From Candidatus Uhrbacteria bacterium (GTDB lineage Bacteria; Patescibacteriota; Patescibacteriia; 2-12-FULL-60-25): 6,925 bases of DNA. Under the pieces are notes generated by a model that saw nothing but the letters and a program-made list of their open reading frames with translations, was not told the DNA's origin and searched no databases. The stretch spans positions 1 to 6,925 of the forward strand of contig CAIKNB010000003.1 of assembly GCA_903828685.1 (NCBI GenBank), written 5' to 3'. Each line of letters begins with the position of its first letter. The first letter of the stretch is position 1. The position numbers and the translations under genes are program-made. Shown in pieces: positions 1 to 4,987 of the stretch.

Positions 1-952
1 CCCATTCGTTGTCGTACCAAGCCAAAACTTTGACCATGTCACCGTCCACTACTTGCGTGAACGGCAGGTCCACGATGCAGGATGCCGGGTTACCCACGAA
101 ATCTGTCGAGACCAGCTCCTCTTCCGTGACTTCCAACACGCCCTTCCAGCGCGCCAGCTTGGAGGCTTTCTTGAGCTCGGCGTTGATTTCTTCCTTGGTC
201 GTCTTGCGCTTGAGCAGGAACGTAAAATCCGAAACCGAAACGCACGGCGAGGGCACGCGGATGGAGATGCCGTCGAACAAGCCCTTGAGTTCGGGGATGA
301 CTTCGGTCGTGGCAATGGCTGCGCCGGTCGTGGTAGGTATGATGTTCTGCCCGGCTGCACGCGCGCGCCGCAAATCCTTGTGCGGACCATCCTGCAACAC
401 TTGGTCAGCGGTGTAGGAATGGATGGTGGTCATCATAGCTTTCTTCACGCCAAAAACTTGATGCATGATGGCAGCCACGGGCGCGATGCAGTTGGTGGTG
501 CAGCTCGCGTTATTGATGACTTTAGACTTGCTCCCTACGCCTTTCTCGTTCACGCCGATGACATGCGTGGGCACATTGCCGCCTTTGGCCGGAGCCGAAA
601 TAATCACGCGCTTGGCGCCAGCTGTCAGATGCTGGCTCGCACCCTTCTCATCCGTGAAACGTCCCGTGCATTCCAGCACCACGTCGACTTTGAGCTCTTT
701 CCACGGCAATTTGGTCGGATCCTTTTCCGCCACCACCGGGATCTTTTTGCCGTCCACGATGATATTCTTGGCATCATACGAGACCTTCTTGTCCCAGGTG
801 CGGTAAGTGGAATCATGCTTGAGCAAATGAGCCAGGGTCTTAGAATCTGTCAGGTCATTGACGGCTACGACGTTAAAACCCGGCTTGTCGAAACCTGCTT
901 TGAAGGTATTGCGGCCGATGCGGCCGAAACCATTGATGGCGATATTAGGCAT
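1..952 (-). CDS. gap: Glyceraldehyde-3-phosphate dehydrogenase, type I (C-terminus cut by window edge)
   Basis: Cytosolic glycolytic enzyme that converts glyceraldehyde-3-phosphate, NAD+ and phosphate to 1,3-bisphosphoglycerate. Reading the minus strand from the ATG at 952 gives 317 complete codons with no stop. The N-terminal Rossmann motif NGFGRIGR is at residues 7-14, and VNDLTD at 31-36 puts Asp33 where NAD-preferring enzymes have the acidic ribose-binding residue. The catalytic motif ASCTTN carries Cys151, and TTIHSYTADQ carries the partner His178. The visible end, LAWYDNEW, is the family's conserved C-terminal stretch. Family members are usually about 330-340 residues, so only some 15-20 residues lie beyond the edge. 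The start is preceded by no Shine-Dalgarno site and by a promoter-like -10 only 11 bases upstream. A terminator separates it from the upstream gene, so it is probably transcribed alone. Identification is secure. Confidence 0.97.
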   Translation of the reverse strand, partial: MPNIAINGFGRIGRNTFKAGFDKPGFNVVAVNDLTDSKTLAHLLKHDSTYRTWDKKVSYDAKNIIVDGKKIPVVAEKDPTKLPWKELKVDVVLECTGRFTDEKGASQHLTAGAKRVIISAPAKGGNVPTHVIGVNEKGVGSKSKVINNASCTTNCIAPVAAIMHQVFGVKKAMMTTIHSYTADQVLQDGPHKDLRRARAAGQNIIPTTTGAAIATTEVIPELKGLFDGISIRVPSPCVSVSDFTFLLKRKTTKEEINAELKKASKLARWKGVLEVTEEELVSTDFVGNPASCIVDLPFTQVVDGDMVKVLAWYDNEW

Positions 953-963
953 ATTTTGTGGAT

Positions 964-992
964 ATGATACGTCGTGCGCACAAAAACCAAAA
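964..992 (-). promoter_or_regulatory. Predicted gap promoter, giving a very short leader
   Basis: On the minus strand TATCAT (969-964) matches the -10 consensus at five of six positions. The -35 is poor: TTGGTT at a 15-base spacing or TTTTGG at 17. Either lies in the T-tract of the preceding terminator. A start 6-7 bases after the -10 leaves about five bases before the ATG at 952, too short for a Shine-Dalgarno site. The spacer contains GTGCGCAC (974-981), discussed under findings. Confidence 0.4.
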
Positions 993-1016
993 GCCCCCGG
1001 TGTCCACCGGGGGCTT
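981..1016 (-). terminator. Intrinsic terminator after the membrane-anchored coiled-coil gene
   Basis: A 12-base inverted repeat (991-1002 with 1005-1016, GC-rich core GCCCCCGG) is followed on the minus strand by a T-rich run (TTTTGGTTTTTG, 992-981). It begins about 21 bases after the stop codon at 1038, so it ends that gene and isolates gap. Confidence 0.88.
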
Positions 1017-1037
1017 GCATGTTCCGATATTTTATCG

Positions 1038-1664
1038 TCAGAAGTATATCTGCACGGTGCGCGTTTCCTTGGTCGGTTCGGGCTGACCGCTCTTGGTCAC
1101 CAACACGTCGTATTGGATGGTCTGGCTGTCCACCCAGCGCACGCTCAGCTGCTGCGAGGAGAGCTCTGCGCCTGACGATTCGGTCTTGGAGTTGAAGATC
1201 ACCACGTGCCTCACCTTTTTATCCGACAAGGTCTCGACGCCGACTCCCAGTTTACCTTTGGTCGTGTCGTCATAACCCGCGTACTTGGTGCCGTCGGGCG
1301 ACAACGCGCCGCGGTTAAGCAAGCTGCTCGGACTGGTGTTGGAGGTGGCAGGCAAAGTAGCGGCCGGGATGAGCGGATTGGGCGTGGGTATGGTCGCGGG
1401 AGGATTGAGCTTGGTCATTTGGTCCTGAAGGTTGATCACGCTGAGCTGGGTCTTGACCAGGCTTTGGTTAACCAAAGCCAAATCCTGTTCCAGCGTGGTC
1501 ATCTTGGAGTAGAAACCGAGAAGTAGCATGGCGAAACCAAGCGTAAGGAAGAGGAACAAAAGCCAAAAAATAGTGACGGCTGAACTGTGGTACGCGATGG
1601 CGTGAGTCCAGTCTTTGTACGTCGCTGCCGGAATTTGGCGCTGACGCAATGTGCGGGTAGGCAT
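1038..1664 (-). CDS. Membrane-anchored coiled-coil protein of unknown function
   Basis: I do not recognise the family. The 208-residue product has a short basic N-terminus (residues 1-29), one strongly hydrophobic segment (about 30-52, TIFWLLFLFLTLGF...), a coiled-coil-like stretch rich in Leu/Gln/Asn (about 55-87) and a Pro/Thr/Ser/Ala-rich linker (about 88-118). A C-terminal domain of alternating short strands (about 119-208) begins with SPDGTKYA, a phrase seen in TolB/WD40-like beta repeats; one copy is not enough to assign that fold. Topology is probably N-in, with the C-terminal domain outside the membrane. An in-frame ATG at 1706 is rejected as the start because it overlaps a perfect TATAAT -10; the ATG at 1664 leaves a leader of about 35 bases. 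No Shine-Dalgarno site is visible. The gene has its own terminator. Confidence 0.8.
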   Translation of the reverse strand: MPTRTLRQRQIPAATYKDWTHAIAYHSSAVTIFWLLFLFLTLGFAMLLLGFYSKMTTLEQDLALVNQSLVKTQLSVINLQDQMTKLNPPATIPTPNPLIPAATLPATSNTSPSSLLNRGALSPDGTKYAGYDDTTKGKLGVGVETLSDKKVRHVVIFNSKTESSGAELSSQQLSVRWVDSQTIQYDVLVTKSGQPEPTKETRTVQIYF

Positions 1665-1704
1665 AGGTGCGAAAATAAAAATAGATAAATGAACAGTTGC
1701 CGCC

Positions 1705-1713
1705 ATTATAGCA
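1705..1713 (-). promoter_or_regulatory. Extended -10 promoter of the coiled-coil protein gene
   Basis: The minus strand reads TGC-TATAAT (1713-1705), a perfect -10 hexamer with the extended TGn element. No convincing -35 is seen 16-18 bases upstream, which extended -10 promoters tolerate. The predicted start near 1698 is downstream of the in-frame ATG at 1706, so it sets the start codon at 1664. The promoter lies about 25 bases after the trmD stop. Confidence 0.6.
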
Positions 1714-1728
1714 CATTCATTTTCCGGC

Positions 1729-1757
1729 TCCTAGCTTCTAGCTACTGGTTCCTAGCT
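1729..1757. repeat. Small CTAGCT repeat cluster overlapping the end of trmD
   Basis: CTAGCT occurs three times in 27 bases (1731-1736, 1738-1743, 1752-1757), twice as TCCTAGCT (1729-1736, 1750-1757). The trmD stop codon and its last few codons lie inside it. AGCTA/TAGCT can pair as a 5-base stem with an 8-base loop, but no T-tract follows, so it does not look like a terminator. Similar AGCTAG-rich strings may be a dispersed repeat in this genome; that needs genome-wide counting. Confidence 0.55.
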
Positions 1758-2412
1758 CCATTTTTTTCTTCCGCCACTCTGCGATTTTCTTATGGTCGCC
1801 ACCTAACAAGACTGGCGGCACTTTCCAACCAAGATATTTTTCCGGCCGCGTATACTGCGGATATTCTCGGGTTTTTCCATCGGACCAGGATTCTTCGTCC
1901 AACGAAGCTTGTTTGCCGAGGACGCCGGCACGCAGCCGCACCACGGCATCCAGCATCACGAGTGCGGGCAATTCTCCTCCGGTCAGGACGTACTGGCCGA
2001 TAGAGAGCTCTTCATCCGCGAGTTTGCTCGCCACTCGCTCATCCACGCCTTCGTATCTGCCGCATAAAAAGACCAAACGATCGTATTTGGATAAACGCTT
2101 GGAATCAGCTTGCGTGAAGATCTTGCCTTTGGCGCTGGTCAGGATGACGCGCGTCTTCTTGCCTCTGAGTTTGAAGGACTTCAAAGCTTCATGAAACGGT
2201 TCCACCTTCATGACCATGCCCGGTCCCCCGCCGTACGGTTTGTCGTCCACGGTCTTGCGCGAATCATGCGTCCACTTGCGTAACTGGTGGACCTTCACCT
2301 CAAGCAGTTTGGCTTTTTGCGCGCGTCCCAAAATCGAAGTCTCCAAATAAGTCGGAAAAACTTCGGGAAAGATGGTCACGATATCGGCGCGCAGCGCTTT
2401 GGTCTTTTTCAT
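1738..2412 (-). CDS. trmD: tRNA (guanine-37-N1)-methyltransferase TrmD, apparently with a shortened C-terminus
   Basis: SAM-dependent SPOUT (trefoil-knot) enzyme that makes m1G37 in tRNAs reading CNN and some other codons, preventing +1 frameshifting; it acts as a dimer in the cytosol. The 224-residue product has the family order: DIVTIFPEVF (10-19), DDKPYGGGPGMVM (56-68), LCGRYEGVDERV (116-127), SIGQYVLTGGELP (137-149) in the knot that holds SAM, then YTRPEKYLGW (187-196) and PPVLLGGDH (199-207). By eye, the position of the E. coli catalytic Asp169 carries Glu174. The protein stops shortly after AEWRKKK, so the usual C-terminal helix with RRPxLL is missing; E. coli TrmD has 255 residues. The final ELGTSS is encoded by the CTAGCT repeat. 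The usual neighbours rimM and rplS are not adjacent. The ATG at 2412 has no Shine-Dalgarno site and sits at a predicted transcription start. Confidence 0.95.
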   Translation of the reverse strand: MKKTKALRADIVTIFPEVFPTYLETSILGRAQKAKLLEVKVHQLRKWTHDSRKTVDDKPYGGGPGMVMKVEPFHEALKSFKLRGKKTRVILTSAKGKIFTQADSKRLSKYDRLVFLCGRYEGVDERVASKLADEELSIGQYVLTGGELPALVMLDAVVRLRAGVLGKQASLDEESWSDGKTREYPQYTRPEKYLGWKVPPVLLGGDHKKIAEWRKKKMELGTSS

Positions 2413-2418
2413 GGCTTA

Positions 2419-2427
2419 TTGATAGCA
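2419..2427 (-). promoter_or_regulatory. Predicted extended -10 promoter of trmD, leaderless
   Basis: The minus strand reads TGC-TATCAA (2427-2419), an extended -10. The best 17-base-spaced -35, TACATT, is weak. The expected start, seven bases after the hexamer, is the A of the trmD ATG at 2412, so the message would be leaderless. Confidence 0.45.
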
Positions 2428-2443
2428 CGAATTAGAAATTAAA

Positions 2444-2493
2444 TGTAGGGGCGCAATTCATTGCGCCCGGGCGTGATAAATCACGCTCCTACG
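2444..2493. repeat. 50-base three-way-junction foldback repeat (REP/MITE-like)
   Basis: Two adjacent hairpins are enclosed by an outer stem. GTAG (2445-2448) pairs with CTAC (2489-2492), with a T-G wobble outside. Arm 1 pairs GGGCGCAAT (2449-2457) with 2460-2468; arm 2 pairs GGGCGTGAT (2469-2477) with 2480-2488, including one G-T wobble. The three stems meet with no unpaired bases. The element sits between the divergent trmD and TIM-barrel promoters and ends two bases before the latter's -35. Its form resembles short palindromic repeats dispersed in many environmental genomes. Its boundary is set by pairing alone, because a second copy is not in this window. Confidence 0.7.
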
Positions 2494-2494
2494 A

Positions 2495-2523
2495 TTGACA
2501 TGGTCCGATCATCCGATTAAAGT
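2495..2523 (+). promoter_or_regulatory. Sigma-70-type promoter of the TIM-barrel gene, leaderless
   Basis: An exact TTGACA (2495-2500), a 17-base spacer and TAAAGT (2518-2523, four of six consensus positions) form a good housekeeping promoter. The expected start at about 2530 coincides with the A of the ATG, so the transcript would have no leader. This fits the lack of a Shine-Dalgarno site. Confidence 0.65.
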
Positions 2524-2529
2524 TGCTGC

Positions 2530-3255
2530 ATGCTAGCACCTTCAGATATCCAAGAAAGAGAAGTCTTGTGTTCCATCACCACAATGGCCGCACCCGATGA
2601 TCTGCCCCTGGACTGGCGCCAAGCCATCGACGAAACGGCCGAGCTCGGCTTGCGCCGTTTTTCCGTGTTCCTGACCGGGTTGGATGCGGCTGCGCGCCAG
2701 GAATGCTACGCGCTCTTGCGCAAGCGGCGCATGACGCACGATTTCGTCCTGCCGTTCGTGCACGCCAGGTCGGACATGCAGCCTGACGAGTACCGCATGT
2801 TCATGGCAGAGTTCGGCACCGAGCGCTTCAATCTGCATCCAGTGGAAAAAAATCCACTGCCGCCCGGCGGTTTGCCCGAAGATCTACGCCAGATAATCTA
2901 TATCGAAAACGTAGGTCGGCTAAAGGAAGAGCAGCTCGCCGACTTTGCCGGAATCTGCCTGGACATCTCGCATCTCGAAATCACGCGGCGCAATTTTCCG
3001 GACTACTTTCCCACGCTCTGCGCCCTGGTGGAGAAGTACCATGTCGGCGCCAATCATGTGAGCGCATACGCGACCGAAGAAATACAGGGCAAACGCGACG
3101 ACAAACATCGCTACTCTTCCCTGGATGAATTCGACTACCTCAAACGCTACCCGCTGGACTACTTCGGCAAATACGTAGCCATCGAGCTGACCAACCCGTT
3201 GCCGCAGCAACTCTTGGTCAAACGTCTACTCGACAAGTGGCTGGGACTCGTCTGA
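2530..3255 (+). CDS. Putative xylose-isomerase-like TIM-barrel protein (sugar isomerase / AP endonuclease 2 superfamily)
   Basis: The 241-residue product shows alternating strands and helices with acidic and histidine residues at strand ends, as in metal-dependent sugar-phosphate isomerases and endonuclease IV relatives. Candidate ligands or catalytic residues are His103 (RFNLHP), Glu126 (IYIENVG), Asp145 and His148 (GICLDISHLE), His176 (ANHVSAY), His193 and Glu219 (VAIELTN). This Glu...Asp-x-x-His...His...Glu order is the superfamily's metal-site pattern; the substrate cannot be read from sequence. The barrel is slightly short (family members are often 250-300 residues). The ATG at 2530 is preferred over Met19 because the first strand, REVLCSITT (10-18), would otherwise be lost. 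There is no signal peptide or membrane segment, so it is probably cytosolic. It stands alone between its own promoter and a terminator, with minus-strand genes on both sides. An unrelated TIM-barrel function cannot be excluded. Confidence 0.78.
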   Translation: MLAPSDIQEREVLCSITTMAAPDDLPLDWRQAIDETAELGLRRFSVFLTGLDAAARQECYALLRKRRMTHDFVLPFVHARSDMQPDEYRMFMAEFGTERFNLHPVEKNPLPPGGLPEDLRQIIYIENVGRLKEEQLADFAGICLDISHLEITRRNFPDYFPTLCALVEKYHVGANHVSAYATEEIQGKRDDKHRYSSLDEFDYLKRYPLDYFGKYVAIELTNPLPQQLLVKRLLDKWLGLV

Positions 3256-3260
3256 CTCCA

Positions 3261-3296
3261 AAACCCCGACGCGTTGCGCCGGGGTTTGTCTTTTTT
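3261..3296 (+). terminator. Intrinsic terminator after the TIM-barrel gene
   Basis: AAACCCCG (3261-3268) pairs with CGGGGTTT (3280-3287); an inner CGC/GCG stem follows after one mismatch, and the T-run is at 3291-3296. It starts six bases after the TGA stop. The minus strand has TTTT after the same stem, so it may also stop transcripts from the convergent lipoprotein gene, whose stop is at 3302. Confidence 0.87.
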
Positions 3297-3301
3297 GGTG
3301 C

Positions 3302-3586
3302 TCAATCAGCCGGCACGTTCAGGTTAGAAGGATTGATGGTATTGATCTTGGCTTTAAGGTTGTCCAAATCCTGTCTGGTCACTTCGGTCTGGACGCTGGG
3401 TGCCGGAGCCGAACTGGACGCTTCAGCTGCCGTACTGGTGGCGGCCGCAGTCGAAGTCGAGGTTGCGGTCGAAACCGGCGGGTTCAAAGTCGTCGGCTGG
3501 CTGGACGGCGTGGGCGTCAAAACCGACTTGGCGCAACCCGCGCCCAGAATCGCCATCACACCGATGATCCACAGCGACTTTTTCAT
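3302..3586 (-). CDS. Small putative lipoprotein with Ser/Thr/Ala/Pro-rich linker
   Basis: This 94-residue protein of unknown function has a basic start (MKK), a hydrophobic stretch (5-17) and a lipobox-like LGAGC ending in Cys18, the probable lipidation site. The -3 position is Gly rather than the usual Leu, so signal peptidase II processing is likely but not certain. Residues 20-65 are low complexity (Pro, Thr, Ser, Ala), a typical flexible surface tether. The C-terminal 30 residues (VTRQDLDNLKAKINTINPSN) could form a short helix. Its ATG follows the stop of the upstream secreted helical protein by four bases, so the two are probably translated from one mRNA and may work together at the cell surface. 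The terminator beyond 3302 is shared with the convergent gene. Confidence 0.8.
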   Translation of the reverse strand: MKKSLWIIGVMAILGAGCAKSVLTPTPSSQPTTLNPPVSTATSTSTAAATSTAAEASSSAPAPSVQTEVTRQDLDNLKAKINTINPSNLNVPAD

Positions 3587-3590
3587 AGGA

Positions 3591-4373
3591 TTATTGTTTG
3601 GGATAAATCAGGTTGAACGCCGCGGCCATCTGGGACTGCGCGTTGATCAGATGCTCCTTGGCTTGCATGAGGTAGCTGTTGCCCTGGTTAAACATGACGA
3701 CCGGCTCTCCGGGGATGACCACTTGTCTGTAGGATTCGTCGGCCTGACGCATCTCGTTCCGGGCTGCCGCAAGTTCGGATTTTGCGTTGTCCAACTTTCC
3801 TCTGCTGGATGAGCTATTGCCTGCCCTCAACGCCGCCGCGCGCAGACGGACTTCGTAGTTGTCTGCCGTATCCAACATCTTGTCGCCCACCGCCACCCAC
3901 ATGGCACCGCTGTTGCGCGCCACGTCCACGGTCAGGTTGAGATAATTGCCGACGAGCTTGACCCAGACGTCTATGCCTTCGGGCACGGTCTTGAATGCCG
4001 CCACTTGGTCGCGTAGCTCGCTGATCTTACCCATGCTCCGGTTCACGTCGCCGTCGATGCTCTTGCGGATGCTGGCCGGCACATCGGGATTCTGCTGGGC
4101 TTCCAGATCACGCCAAGTGAGCCAGGTCTGCGCCTCGTCCAGCCAAGCATTGAGCAGCGACTTGGCCGCCGTGACCACGATCCGGTCGTTCTCCGGCGTC
4201 TTGTTTTGCCTGTCTTGCAGCGTGGCAGCGCCATAGGTGGCCTCAGCTTGCATACGCCTGCCGCGCGCCTCTGCCCAATCCTTCCACGCCTGGCTGCTGC
4301 TCACGGCGCGTACGCAAAATGCCGAGCTCACAAAAAGCGCTAACACGGCTACGGCATATGCGGTTTTCTTCAT
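3591..4373 (-). CDS. Secreted alpha-helical protein of unknown function
   Basis: The 260-residue product starts with a signal peptide (MKKTAYAVAVLALFVSSAF, residues 1-19); signal peptidase I cleavage near CVRA-VS, after residue 23, is plausible. Cys20 does not sit in a good lipobox. The rest looks almost entirely helical, rich in Ala, Gln, Glu, Asn and Trp, with long amphipathic runs such as KLDNAKSELAAARNEMRQA. I recognise no catalytic motif. It could be a periplasmic or cell-surface helical-bundle protein. An in-frame ATG at 4433 is rejected: it adds 20 residues before the signal peptide and lies upstream of the predicted promoter. Only a weak GGA precedes the ATG at 4373. The lipoprotein gene follows four bases after its stop, forming a two-gene unit that starts after the khpA terminator. 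Confidence 0.8.
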   Translation of the reverse strand: MKKTAYAVAVLALFVSSAFCVRAVSSSQAWKDWAEARGRRMQAEATYGAATLQDRQNKTPENDRIVVTAAKSLLNAWLDEAQTWLTWRDLEAQQNPDVPASIRKSIDGDVNRSMGKISELRDQVAAFKTVPEGIDVWVKLVGNYLNLTVDVARNSGAMWVAVGDKMLDTADNYEVRLRAAALRAGNSSSSRGKLDNAKSELAAARNEMRQADESYRQVVIPGEPVVMFNQGNSYLMQAKEHLINAQSQMAAAFNLIYPKQ

Positions 4374-4402
4374 ATTTCCGGCGGTTATCCGCTGCTCTGG
4401 GC

Positions 4403-4433
4403 ATGATAGCATCAAAACCCGTGAATTTGACAA
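4403..4433 (-). promoter_or_regulatory. Predicted promoter of the secreted-protein/lipoprotein pair
   Basis: The minus strand has an extended -10, TGC-TATCAT (4411-4403), with TTGTCA (4433-4428) upstream at a 19-base spacing, longer than ideal. The expected start near 4396 gives a leader of about 23 bases to the ATG at 4373 and excludes the upstream ATG at 4433. Confidence 0.5.
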
Positions 4434-4450
4434 TACTCCCGCAGCCTAAC

Positions 4451-4474
4451 CAAAAACCCGCGGTTGCGGGTTTT
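4451..4474 (-). terminator. Intrinsic terminator after khpA
   Basis: AAAACCCGC (4453-4461) pairs with GCGGGTTTT (4466-4474) around a 4-base loop. On the minus strand the stem runs into TTTTT-G (4456-4451). It starts about 18 bases after the khpA stop and separates khpA from the secreted-protein gene. Confidence 0.87.
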
Positions 4475-4492
4475 GTGGAGTTTGGTTCTAGA

Positions 4493-4858
4493 TTATATGC
4501 CCAAGTCTTCCAGGTCCTTGTCTGTCACCAGACCGGCCTCACCATGCGTTTGAGCTTGCGCGGGCTGGGCGGCTCCGCGGCGTTCCTGGTGTTCGCGGCG
4601 CATCTCCTCCGGTTCGAAAATCTTGAGGTTGACGCGGGCGTTCTCCTTGGCTCCTACGATCTTGAGCAGGATGCGCAAAGCACGCGCTGTCTGACCCGAG
4701 CGGCCGATGACGTAACCCATGTCCTCCTGGTTCACGTGGAGGGTGATGAGTACGCCCCGTTCGTCTACGGTGCGGTCCGTTTTGACGTCCTCCGGGTGAT
4801 TCACCAGGGACTTCACTACGAACTCAATAAACTGCTGGTCGCGAAATGTTTCTGCCAT
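4493..4858 (-). CDS. khpA: KH-domain RNA-binding protein KhpA with C-terminal extension
   Basis: KhpA-type proteins (formerly YlqC) are small cytosolic RNA-binding proteins, usually encoded beside rpsP and often partnered with KhpB. Residues 1-82 match the usual single KH domain: the opening FIEFVVKSLVNHPEDV is typical of the family, and the RNA-binding GxxG loop is GRSG (52-55) within MGYVIGRSGQTARALR. The family is normally about 75-80 residues. This protein has 121, with a charged, low-complexity tail rich in Glu, Arg, Gln and Ala from about residue 83. The ATG at 4858 is the only start between the preceding in-frame TAA and the KH domain. A GGAGGA lies 13 bases upstream, further than ideal, inside a hairpin. 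It follows rpsP by about 140 bases and has its own terminator. rimM, its common next neighbour, is absent. Confidence 0.92.
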   Translation of the reverse strand: MAETFRDQQFIEFVVKSLVNHPEDVKTDRTVDERGVLITLHVNQEDMGYVIGRSGQTARALRILLKIVGAKENARVNLKIFEPEEMRREHQERRGAAQPAQAQTHGEAGLVTDKDLEDLGI

Positions 4859-4873
4859 ATCGACGAATTATTC

Positions 4874-4890
4874 CTCCGCCTGTGGCGGAG
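4874..4890 (-). promoter_or_regulatory. Hairpin in the khpA leader covering the Shine-Dalgarno-like GGAGG
   Basis: CTCCGCC (4874-4880) and GGCGGAG (4884-4890) form a 7-base stem with a 3-base loop; AATT (4866-4869 and 4894-4897) can extend it beyond an internal loop. On the transcript the 3' arm holds the only GGAGGA before khpA, so folding would hide it. No T-tract follows, so it is not a terminator. A regulatory role is inference. Confidence 0.4.
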
Positions 4891-4937
4891 AAGAATTAAG
4901 TTTTCAAGCGAGACACGGCTAACCGTTCTCGACGGAT

Positions 4938-4966
4938 AAGGTATCAGCTTGGGGCGCAAAAATCAA
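4938..4966 (-). promoter_or_regulatory. Weak candidate promoter of khpA
   Basis: The minus strand has TTGATT (4966-4961), a 17-base spacer and TACCTT (4943-4938). Both hexamers are moderate matches. A start near 4931 would give a leader of about 73 bases carrying the hairpin. A separate promoter is expected because rpsP seems to have its own terminator. Confidence 0.3.
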
Positions 4967-4987
4967 GGTCCGTAAGCCGAAATGACC

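Noticed and set aside
53..967. Long plus-strand open frame of 304 codons
   Set aside because: It is antisense to gap, whose minus-strand frame has the full set of catalytic motifs. The plus frame has no recognisable domain and is explained by the codon bias of gap.
1665..1706. Upstream ATG (1706) as start of the coiled-coil protein
   Set aside because: It overlaps a perfect TATAAT -10, and transcription would start downstream of it.
2444..2493. Riboswitch or terminator reading of the foldback repeat
   Set aside because: It lies upstream of both predicted transcription starts, so it is probably not in either mRNA, and no T-tract follows it.
3240..3260. Alternative code with UGA as an amino acid
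   Set aside because: UGA at the end of the TIM-barrel and GGDEF genes is followed within six bases by an intrinsic terminator, so it is a true stop.
3237..3812. Plus-strand open frame of 191 codons
   Set aside because: It overlaps a terminator and runs antisense to the lipoprotein and secreted-protein genes, which have a signal peptide and lipobox. It has no ribosome binding site or domain.
4374..4433. Upstream ATG (4433) as start of the secreted protein
   Set aside because: It would put 20 residues before a good signal peptide, and it lies upstream of the predicted -10.
4319..4939. Plus-strand open frame of 206 codons
   Set aside because: It is antisense to khpA, crosses the khpA terminator and has no promoter.
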